NCBI GenBank assembly: GCA_938030915.1
Contig: CALHIO010000354.1
Span: 1 to 6,810 of the forward strand
Origin: an uncultured Gemmatimonadota bacterium
Lineage (GTDB): Bacteria; Gemmatimonadota; Gemmatimonadetes; Longimicrobiales; Gaopeijiaceae
Length of the DNA: 6,810 nucleotides
Direction of reading: 5' to 3'
Shown: positions 1 through 5,584 of the stretch, piece by piece
How the letters are laid out: each line of letters opens with the position of its first letter
Numbering within the stretch: position 1 is the first letter of the stretch
The notes under the pieces: generated by a model
Told to the model about the DNA's origin: nothing
The model's input: the letters and a program-made list of their open reading frames with translations, nothing else
Database searches by the model: none
Position numbers and translations under genes: made by a program

Positions 1-2
1 AC

Positions 3-215
3 ATCGCCGCCGGTCTGAAGAACGTCGTCGGGGGCGAATTGCGCGGGTACACCGAACTGCTGGCGGAGGCGCGTGGGGAGGCGATCCGTCGGATGAGTTA
101 CCAGGCAGAGGAGTTGGGAGCCAACGCCATCGTGAACGTTCGGTTCGCGACCAGCAGCGTGGCCCAGGGTGCTGCAGAACTGTTCGCGTACGGGACGGCG
201 GTGAGGGTCGAGTAA
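3..215 (+). CDS. YbjQ/UPF0145 (heavy-metal-binding domain, DUF74) family protein, 3' part only
   Basis: The left window edge removes the start, leaving 70 codons that end in TAA. The product reads as the C-terminal part of a YbjQ-type domain: a GG-x-x-x-x-Y-T-E helix start, the amphipathic helix around EARGEAIRRM, the turn ELGANAIVNVRF and a closing strand AYGTAVRV. In characterised YbjQ proteins this fold assembles into pentameric rings; the 'heavy-metal-binding' name is a family label and not a proven function. The stop codon overlaps the ATG of a second YbjQ-type gene by one base, so the two are very likely translationally coupled and arose by tandem duplication. Family assignment is firm for this part; the missing N-terminus could carry a membrane helix or another domain. 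Confidence 0.82.
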   Translation: MAAGLKNVVGGELRGYTELLAEARGEAIRRMSYQAEELGANAIVNVRFATSSVAQGAAELFAYGTAVRVE

Positions 216-721
216 TGATCGAGCTCAGCGTCTATCTCATCACCCCGGTCATGCTCGTGGGAGCGTGGATCACGGGGACGCTGCTGGAGCGGCGCCACTT
301 CCAGGATCTACTGCGCCTGGAGAGCGGCGCTCGGGAGATCCTCGCCATGACCGTCGAAGATCTGCCAGCGGGCTGGGAGGTCGAAGAGTGCGACCTCGTC
401 ATCGGCAACGTCGTGATCTCACAGGACTACTTCAAACGGGTCGCCGCCAGCATCAAGGGCATCTTCGGCGGGCGGATCGGCGTGTATGAGCCTCTCCTCG
501 AGCGCGCGCGGCGAGAGGCGGTCGTTCGGATGAAGGAGGAGGCGCGGGCGCACGGCCATGACACCGTGATCAACGTCCGAATCGAAACGTCACCACTTGC
601 TCGGGCTCGCAGTGACGCGAAGGGAACGGCGGGTGTGGAGATCATGGCGTTCGGTACCGCGGTGACTCTGCGTGCGGGTACTCGGAAGCGGATCGGTCCC
701 GGGGGTGGTGTCCCGGTCTGA
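215..721 (+). CDS. Membrane-anchored YbjQ/UPF0145 family protein
   Basis: A 168-residue protein with two parts. Residues 4-24 form a hydrophobic helix with few charges, followed by basic ERRHF and a helical linker to about residue 50. Residues about 52-153 are a YbjQ-type domain: strand LVIGNVVIS (61-69), helix DYFKRVAASIKGIFGGR (71-87), helix starting YEPLLERARREAV (91-103), VINVRIET (118-125) and the closing strand AFGTAVTLR (145-153). Canonical YbjQ is only about 105-110 residues and soluble, so the N-terminal helix and the basic Gly/Pro-rich tail (154-168) are additions. The ATG lies inside the TAATG junction with the upstream paralogue, which argues for coupled expression and fixes the start without a separate ribosome site. 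Function is unknown; metal binding should not be assumed, since there is only one Cys (59). Confidence 0.85.
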   Translation: MIELSVYLITPVMLVGAWITGTLLERRHFQDLLRLESGAREILAMTVEDLPAGWEVEECDLVIGNVVISQDYFKRVAASIKGIFGGRIGVYEPLLERARREAVVRMKEEARAHGHDTVINVRIETSPLARARSDAKGTAGVEIMAFGTAVTLRAGTRKRIGPGGGVPV

Positions 722-888
722 CGGCCTGAGCCGAACAGGATGGCCCAGGACGCCTCGCCATCCTCACGCTCGGACCGTTCGGGCAGGATATGAGCAATGG
801 ATCTTGCGCCACGCGCCACTTCGGTAGCATGATCTCGGCCCTTTTCGACAGAAACATCTGATTCCGGCTGATCGTTGCCGGCGGCGAA

Positions 889-1311
889 ATGGCCCGAAAG
901 AAGCGTTTCCTGCTCACCGAGTTCATGATGGAGGCCGTGTGCGTCACGGGCCTCGTCGTGATGATCGCGTTGTTCGGCGTTCAGTCCGGCACGGCGGTTT
1001 CGAGCTTCTCCGAGAACCGCGCGGATCGCATGCTCGCGGCCATGAGAGGTGATCTGGAACGAGTCGCCGAGCAGCAGCTACTCCACTATCTGGATTCGTC
1101 GGAGTTCGCCAGGTCGCCCGAGGATCTCGCCTTCGTCTCCACCACGGGCGTCGCGATCGAGGTTACCGCGTCGTCGTCGGGCTGGAGTGCGATCGCATCG
1201 CACGAGGAGCTCGGTGACGGTTTCGGGTGCGCGGTCTTCTTCGGGTCGGTTCAGCGGCCTGCCGACCCGGTGATGCCGAGCTCACCCGGGCAGGTGGCCT
1301 GCACGCAGTAG
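889..1311 (+). CDS. Type IV pilin-like membrane protein with degenerate cleavage motif
   Basis: A 140-residue protein whose N-terminus aligns without gaps to the prepilin motif GFTLIE as R6-F7-L8-L9-T10-E11. Phe+1, Leu+3 and Glu+5 are kept, but Gly-1 is Arg and Ile+4 is Thr. A hydrophobic helix follows (about 17-31) with an extra Glu at 15 and no proline kink at the usual place. Residues about 41-70 (NRADRMLAAMRGDLERV) match the amphipathic helix of type IV pilins, where the phrase AAMKSDL is typical. The globular part ends with GWSAIASH (98-105) and a Cys pair C114/C138 that could form the D-loop disulfide. No strong Shine-Dalgarno precedes the ATG. No pilus assembly genes are nearby. It is probably a pilin relative retained as an unprocessed membrane protein; a minor pilin with relaxed processing is the alternative. 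Confidence 0.7.
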   Translation: MARKKRFLLTEFMMEAVCVTGLVVMIALFGVQSGTAVSSFSENRADRMLAAMRGDLERVAEQQLLHYLDSSEFARSPEDLAFVSTTGVAIEVTASSSGWSAIASHEELGDGFGCAVFFGSVQRPADPVMPSSPGQVACTQ

Positions 1312-1462
1312 GCGGCAGCAAGCACTTCGGGCGCGGACCTCGTCGATCTAGGCCCCGCGTCCGATTGGGCTCAGGCGGGTGCCATTGGCGCGCTGACCCT
1401 TCACTCCCGATGTTATCGCCCTCCCGCAGCAACGGGTCTCGATACAAGGCTCGGCCCCTCTC

Positions 1463-1468
1463 AAGGAG
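1463..1468 (+). promoter_or_regulatory. Shine-Dalgarno AAGGAG of the lipoprotein propeller gene
   Basis: AAGGAG lies 6 bases before the ATG at 1475, the strongest ribosome site in the window. It fixes the start of the downstream lipoprotein gene and places the lipobox at residues 18-21. Confidence 0.8.
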
Positions 1469-1474
1469 AATACG

Positions 1475-2620
1475 ATGTCGACACACCACTCCTTTTTCTC
1501 GACCGCCCTCCTCGCGTCCGTCGCCCTGTCGGCATGCGCGCCCGCCGGAGATTCCTCATCGGTGGCGTCGGCCGGCAACCTTATCACCGGTGAAGGGCTT
1601 CCCAATCCTACCCCGACCGTCGTCACGAACTGGGGTGAACTGCCCGAGGGTCGGGAGTGGGGCACCAGCGCCGGAATCGACATCGACCCGATCGATGGGC
1701 ACGTCTGGGCGTACGAGCGCTGCGGGGCGGCAAGCTTCGGCGGCGGCGAGCCGATCAACTGCGAGACCAACCCCGTGCCGCCGGTCTTCAAGTTCGACCG
1801 CAACACGGGTGAGGTACTGGCCAATTTCGGTGCCGACCTCATGGTCACCCCGCACGGCATCCATGTCGACGCGGAGGGAAATGTCTGGATCGCCGACTTC
1901 GCGGGGAATCGGGAAGGAACGCGTGGGCATCAGGTGTGGAAGTTCAGCCCCGACGGTGAGGTACTGCTGACGCTCGGGGTCGCCGGTCAGCCCGGCAACG
2001 CCCCCGGCCAGTTCAACCAGCCCAACGACGTCGTGACGGGACCGGACGGCTCGATCTACGTGTCCGACGGCCACAACGGGCAGGGCATGACCACGAATCA
2101 GGCCATGAACGCTGGCCGTGAAGCCGGTCAGACAGCGCGTATTCAGAAGTTCACGCCCGAAGGCGAGTTCGTTATGGAGTGGGGCGAGATCGGCGTCGAG
2201 CATGGCCAGTTCCGCACCCCTCACGCACTCGTCTTCGACTCGCAGGGCCGTCTGTGGATCGCTGATCGCGGGAACCACCGTATCGAGATCTACGATCAGG
2301 ACGGGAACTACCTCGACTCACGCTACAGCTACGGCCGAATCAGCGGGATCTTCATCAAGGACGAGATGGTGTACGCGATCGACTCCGAGTCCAGCCCGAC
2401 GAATCATCCGAACTGGCGCAACGGGGTCCGGATCGGTCCTGTCGACGAGGATCGGATCGTCGCGTTCGTCCCGCCGTTCGAGCGGGAGAGCCGCGTCTAT
2501 CAGGGCACCGCCGGCGAGGGCGTCGCGGTCGACGCAGACGGCAACATCTTCGCTGCCGAAGGGCCCAACTCGTTGAACTGGGCCGGTGGCGCGTTCACCA
2601 AGTACGTCGCGGGGAACTAG
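1475..2620 (+). CDS. Lipoprotein NHL beta-propeller, PAL-like (peptidyl-alpha-hydroxyglycine amidating lyase fold)
   Basis: A 381-residue exported protein. Residues 1-20 are a signal sequence and L18-S19-A20-C21 is a lipobox; Ala at +2 fits outer-membrane sorting. Residues about 60-378 are a six-bladed NHL propeller with repeated 'P-x-x-V/I-x-x-D-x-x-G-x-I/L-W/Y-V/I-A/S-D' units, e.g. TPHGIHVDAEGNVWIAD (125-141), QPNDVVTGPDGSIYVSD (182-198), TPHALVFDSQGRLWIAD (248-264) and GEGVAVDADGNIFAA (347-361). Compared with rat PAL from memory, R82 matches R533, H127 matches H585, H250 matches H690 and R265 matches R706. The third zinc His (786) is E348, and catalytic Tyr654 is H200. Residues about 201-221 (NGQGMTTNQAMNAGREAGQT) are an insertion next to that position. 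No PHM copper domain is present. A lyase or other metal-dependent role in the envelope is possible but unproven; a purely structural or binding role is the alternative. Confidence 0.86.
   Translation: MSTHHSFFSTALLASVALSACAPAGDSSSVASAGNLITGEGLPNPTPTVVTNWGELPEGREWGTSAGIDIDPIDGHVWAYERCGAASFGGGEPINCETNPVPPVFKFDRNTGEVLANFGADLMVTPHGIHVDAEGNVWIADFAGNREGTRGHQVWKFSPDGEVLLTLGVAGQPGNAPGQFNQPNDVVTGPDGSIYVSDGHNGQGMTTNQAMNAGREAGQTARIQKFTPEGEFVMEWGEIGVEHGQFRTPHALVFDSQGRLWIADRGNHRIEIYDQDGNYLDSRYSYGRISGIFIKDEMVYAIDSESSPTNHPNWRNGVRIGPVDEDRIVAFVPPFERESRVYQGTAGEGVAVDADGNIFAAEGPNSLNWAGGAFTKYVAGN
1808..1966 (+). repeat. Direct repeat GGTGAGGTACTG, one propeller blade apart
   Basis: The 12-mer GGTGAGGTACTG occurs at 1808-1819 and 1955-1966, 147 bases (49 codons) apart, in the same frame. 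It encodes the G-E-V-L turn that begins a strand in successive NHL blades, so it is a trace of intragenic repeat structure and not a mobile or regulatory repeat. Confidence 0.6.
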
Positions 2621-2663
2621 GGACCGACCCGGCAGAACATCGCCGGAGATGGACTCGGGCCGC

Positions 2664-2692
2664 GCCGGCGGGGGGCTCGCCCCCCCGCTGGC
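2664..2692. terminator. GC hairpin between convergent genes, possible bidirectional terminator
   Basis: GCCGGCGGGGGG (2664-2675) pairs with CCCCCCGCTGGC (2681-2692) around the loop CTCGC: 12 pairs with one G-T wobble. It sits in the 93-base gap between the stop of the + strand propeller gene (2620) and the stop of the - strand gene (2714), where a shared terminator is expected. There is no T-run on either side, so it would be a Rho-independent-like or pausing hairpin of the sort seen in GC-rich bacteria. Confidence 0.55.
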
Positions 2693-2713
2693 CGGTCACC
2701 CTACGGCCTCGGC

Positions 2714-4546
2714 TCAGTACACTACAATGGGTCGGCTCGTGATGAGCGGCGTTCGTCCGGCCAGCTCGAGTCGGAGATGCAGCGTGTACTCTCCGGGTTC
2801 GAGGTCCGGCAGTTCCAGCTCCACCGACCGGAAGACGGCCTGCACGACGTCGGGGCCCCGGTCCTCGAAGGTGACGTCGATCGTCTCGCTTGCCTCGAGC
2901 TCTTCGATGAAGTCTTCCGGGTCGCCCATGAACTCCGGGCGGCCCTCGCTGAACCCGAGTGTGACCTGGACGGGCTCCTGAAGCCGAAGGCCGTACATCT
3001 CCCAGATCACGGGCACGCGCTCGCCCGCTCGTAGACGGATTCCGGGGCGGATGTTGGGGATCGCTTCGTCGAGCGTCTCCGGCAGGGGAACCCCGCTTTT
3101 CAGAATCATCAGGTCGGACACATCGACCATGCCGTCGAGGAGTGGCTCCTGGACGACGCCCTGTCGGGCTCGCCACGCCTGCCGTCCCGCTAGGTCGGCG
3201 ACCTCGAGGCCACTTACGTACCGTCCCGGCCGAACGCGAATTGTGAGGACCCCCTCCGCGTCCCGGCCTCTGACGAAGAGCGGGTCTCGACCGTCTTCGG
3301 GGATCAGGAAGAGTCCAGCGGCGGGAGGCCCCTCGAGCCCGCCCTGGGGGCTCCACGCGGATACGACACCTTCCCCGGACGACGCCGAGGGGACGGTAGG
3401 CCGATAGGCTCCGACGACGAGCATCTGGTATTCGCGCCGGAAGCGGCCAATCTGCGTCTCGAGGCCCCGCACCTCCGGTGCGTACAGGGGGGCGTGCCAG
3501 GTACGGGCCTCCCGAGGGGCCGTGATCCAGCTCTCCGGCGGTATGTCGCTGGGCGATGCGAGGAACGCCTCCGGAAAGAGGTACCCGCGGCTCTTTGGAT
3601 GGTGGAAGCCGAGCATGCGGCGTGTGTCGTTCAGTCGAGAGTTGCCGAAGCCCCCTGGGCGCCCGAAGCCCTCGCTTCCACGCTGACGTCCGACGATGCC
3701 TGTCGGGTCGTGCGTTCGTCCGTACCCGGTGTTGCGTCCGTACCGAATCAGCGTCTCCTCGAGGTCCTCGGCCCAATCGAGCCCGATCGGGTCCCATGCG
3801 TCTCGCCGATTCATTGCGACGACCCAGCGTGCGAAGTGGTCGGTCAGCCGATCGTTCCCGTCGTACAGGAAGAGGGGGTCCGAAAGACGCCAAAAGAGCT
3901 CGAACATCGCCTCGAGGTCCTCGTTCGGCGCCTCCTCGAAGGTCTTCCGTGCGTCTCCGGAGACGATGTACGTGGGGATGAGCCATGCACGGCGCTCGTC
4001 CTCGGGCATCGCGGCGAGTGCCTCCCGGAACGCTGCCTCGGCGTCCTCGTAGTCGTTCGCGACGTGCATCGCGTATCCGCGCAGCGCATGACACCACCAC
4101 CCCTCGTCGATCCCGCACGCTGTGGCGATCGCGGTCGCCTGTCGCTCGTTTCCGCTTTCCACCGCGTAGTGAACCAGCTGGCCGAGAATCCAGCGGTGGG
4201 GAGCCGCTTCGAAGCCATCCGAGAGCTCACGGACCAACTGCTGCCGTGCCTGGCCGACCTCCCGCAGTTCGCCGGGCACGGCATCCTCGTCTTCGCCGCC
4301 GAACCAGATGCACATGCGTCCGATGCGCTCGTCGCAACTGCCGCCCAGGGGCTCGCCCCGAAGAAGCGGTGTCCTCGACTCGCGGAACTGCTCGAACTCC
4401 ATCTGCGCGGCGTTCAGCTCGGCGAGGACGGACGCTTCATCTCGGGACTGAGCATCGGCGCCGGGTGCAGCGAAGAGCATCACCATGAGCGATGCAACGA
4501 CGTCCCGCGAAGGGGACGACCGAAGGATACGAGTAGACGGAATCAT
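2714..4546 (-). CDS. Exported helical-repeat/GWxTD-like protein
   Basis: About 610 residues from the chosen ATG at 4546. Residues 1-32 form a signal peptide (arginines, then a hydrophobic core ending A-P-G-A-D-A before Gln33). Residues about 116-184 look like TPR-type helical hairpins (YAVESGNERQATAIA; DYEDAEAAFREALAAMPED). Residues 223-245 (DPLFLYDGNDRLTDHFAR then WVVAMN) and 257-269 (D-W-A-E-D, then L-E-E-T-L-I-R-Y-G) correspond to the DPLF-x-x-N-x-R-x-x-x-x-x-R and GWxTD...YG elements of GWxTD proteins, with the motif itself changed to DWAED. The C-terminal half is beta-rich, with DVSDLMIL (475-482) and the VPVIWEMYGL strand (511-520) typical of that family's end domain. Two CX7C pairs, C71/C79 and C144/C152, could be disulfides. 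Alternative starts are ATG 4561 and GTG 4609; the GTG has AGGGGG 5 bases upstream but would make a 53-residue signal region. Function unknown. Confidence 0.78.
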   Translation of the reverse strand: MIPSTRILRSSPSRDVVASLMVMLFAAPGADAQSRDEASVLAELNAAQMEFEQFRESRTPLLRGEPLGGSCDERIGRMCIWFGGEDEDAVPGELREVGQARQQLVRELSDGFEAAPHRWILGQLVHYAVESGNERQATAIATACGIDEGWWCHALRGYAMHVANDYEDAEAAFREALAAMPEDERRAWLIPTYIVSGDARKTFEEAPNEDLEAMFELFWRLSDPLFLYDGNDRLTDHFARWVVAMNRRDAWDPIGLDWAEDLEETLIRYGRNTGYGRTHDPTGIVGRQRGSEGFGRPGGFGNSRLNDTRRMLGFHHPKSRGYLFPEAFLASPSDIPPESWITAPREARTWHAPLYAPEVRGLETQIGRFRREYQMLVVGAYRPTVPSASSGEGVVSAWSPQGGLEGPPAAGLFLIPEDGRDPLFVRGRDAEGVLTIRVRPGRYVSGLEVADLAGRQAWRARQGVVQEPLLDGMVDVSDLMILKSGVPLPETLDEAIPNIRPGIRLRAGERVPVIWEMYGLRLQEPVQVTLGFSEGRPEFMGDPEDFIEELEASETIDVTFEDRGPDVVQAVFRSVELELPDLEPGEYTLHLRLELAGRTPLITSRPIVVY

Positions 4547-4631
4547 GCCGGCTCGGGTCATCGAGAAACGTTCTACCGGGTGAGACGAACCACGAAGGGG
4601 AGCGAGCACAGGGGCCCCCTCGCCGCTCGGG

Positions 4632-5435
4632 TCAGGTTCCGAAGACGGCGCGGTGTCGCTCTTCGACCGCCGGCCACAGGTGCCTCACCTCGACGTCGAG
4701 CTCGAAGGTGTCGCGCACCTCGGACTGGAGTTCGTCGGCATCTGCGACGAGCCACTCCCGTTTGCCGCCGGTGGTCACGGTTCTCCTTACGCGCCCTCGC
4801 AGGACCTCGATCCGGTCGGCCCGGAACCGCTGGCAGATCAGCGTCTGCACGAAGGAGGACTCCGGATCGGTCTGGAGCCACGTGCACAGCTCAGCCAGGC
4901 GGTCCTCCTCAGCGCGTTCGAAGCGAAAGTCGAAATCCGCGGCTCCCCCGTGTTCGTGGTTGTGGAGCCGCCAATGCCCGTCGTCCAGCAACTGCAGACG
5001 GTACGTCAGTCCGAATTGCTCGATCGGTCCTTCTCGCAGGGGGGTCGGCTCGCGGAGTCCGTCGCCGAAACCGACGTCGGCAAGCCAGGGTCCGTCGTCG
5101 AGATGTACGGCCAGGGCAAGGTGATTGCCGATGATCCAATCCCCTCGGATCGAACGGAGCACGCCCGCGGCCATCCGCATGACATCGAACCCGATCTCCT
5201 CGAGGGCCCAGGCGAGCAGGCCGTTCATTTCATAGCACCATCCACCACGCCCGCCCTCGACGATCTTCACGTACGACTCCGCTGGGTCGAGACCGACCCG
5301 TTCCCCGAGATGAACGCTGAGGTTCTCGTAGGTAACGCCGAGAAGATGCCGATGGTGGACGGCCTTCAGCGTATCGAGGTCGGGGCGGGCCGTGCCGACG
5401 AAGCCGATACGGTCGAGGTAGGAGTGCAGATCCAT
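4632..5435 (-). CDS. nat: Arylamine N-acetyltransferase
   Basis: A 267-residue cytosolic enzyme that transfers acetyl from acetyl-CoA to arylamines, arylhydrazines or related amines by a ping-pong mechanism. The catalytic triad is complete: C67 in RGGWCYEMN (63-71), H105 in IGNHLALAV (102-110) and D120 in WLADVGFGD (117-125). This is close to the Cys69-His107-Asp122 spacing of Salmonella NAT. The N-terminal helical part has the family's usual YLDRIG (6-11) and the HLLGVTYENLSVHLG stretch (30-44). Length is normal for bacterial NATs (about 260-290). The ATG at 5435 has no clear Shine-Dalgarno; starting there gives a normal NAT N-terminus. It is the first gene of a probable two-gene - strand unit with the GWxTD-like gene and diverges from the second propeller gene. 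The substrate cannot be read from sequence; some NAT relatives make amide bonds in secondary metabolism (ansamycin amide synthases), but no such cluster is here. Confidence 0.94.
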   Translation of the reverse strand: MDLHSYLDRIGFVGTARPDLDTLKAVHHRHLLGVTYENLSVHLGERVGLDPAESYVKIVEGGRGGWCYEMNGLLAWALEEIGFDVMRMAAGVLRSIRGDWIIGNHLALAVHLDDGPWLADVGFGDGLREPTPLREGPIEQFGLTYRLQLLDDGHWRLHNHEHGGAADFDFRFERAEEDRLAELCTWLQTDPESSFVQTLICQRFRADRIEVLRGRVRRTVTTGGKREWLVADADELQSEVRDTFELDVEVRHLWPAVEERHRAVFGT

Positions 5436-5453
5436 GGCGCGCGAAGCTGTGAC

Positions 5454-5467
5454 GGCCGGCGCCGGCC
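5454..5467. promoter_or_regulatory. 14-bp perfect palindrome GGCCGGCGCCGGCC in the divergent intergenic region
   Basis: The sequence is identical on both strands. It lies 18 bases before the nat start codon and 117 bases before the start of the propeller gene. It could be an operator or a hairpin in the nat leader. In DNA this GC-rich a 14-bp all-G/C palindrome can also occur by chance, so the regulatory reading is tentative. Confidence 0.3.
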
Positions 5468-5511
5468 CGCAAATGCACCCGCGGTGATTCGCAGTGGCTG
5501 GTTCTGCACGT

Positions 5512-5539
5512 TTCGAAGGTCGGTGCGGATCTGTACTCT
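5512..5539 (+). promoter_or_regulatory. Weak candidate promoter for the second propeller gene
   Basis: TTCGAA (5512-5517) and TACTCT (5534-5539) are 16 bases apart, 45 bases before the GTG start. Each keeps only about half of the sigma-70 consensus. It is offered as the best candidate in the 149-base divergent gap and not as an established promoter. Confidence 0.2.
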
Positions 5540-5575
5540 CCTTCCAGTCTCACCCGCTGGATCGTTCCTTGACCT

Positions 5576-5579
5576 GGAG
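5576..5579 (+). promoter_or_regulatory. Shine-Dalgarno GGAG deciding a GTG start
   Basis: GGAG sits 5 bases before the GTG at 5585. No ATG exists near the signal peptide start (the next Met is residue 26, after the predicted cleavage site), so this site supports the GTG as the real start. Confidence 0.65.
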
Positions 5580-5584
5580 TCACC

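Noticed and set aside
722..888. Short hairpin CCGGC/GCCGG (864-881) ahead of the pilin-like gene as a riboswitch or leader element
   Set aside because: The stem is only five pairs with an eight-base loop, which is common by chance at this base composition; no known riboswitch core is seen.
1312..1474. Imperfect stem CGCGG/CCGCG (1332-1359) as a terminator after the pilin-like gene
   Set aside because: It is a broken stem with a large loop and no T-run, too weak to call.
1227..1970. 247-codon open frame on the + strand
   Set aside because: It overlaps the end of the pilin-like gene and the start of the lipoprotein gene, crosses the good Shine-Dalgarno at 1463 and has low-complexity Ser/Arg composition.
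2595..4118. 507-codon open frame on the - strand
   Set aside because: It overlaps the GWxTD-like gene in another frame, is very Arg-rich and lacks motifs or a signal peptide.
3494..5134. 546-codon open frame on the + strand
   Set aside because: It lies antisense to nat and the GWxTD-like gene, both of which have clear family motifs. Its product is Arg/Pro-rich with no recognisable domain, as expected for a shadow frame in GC-rich DNA.
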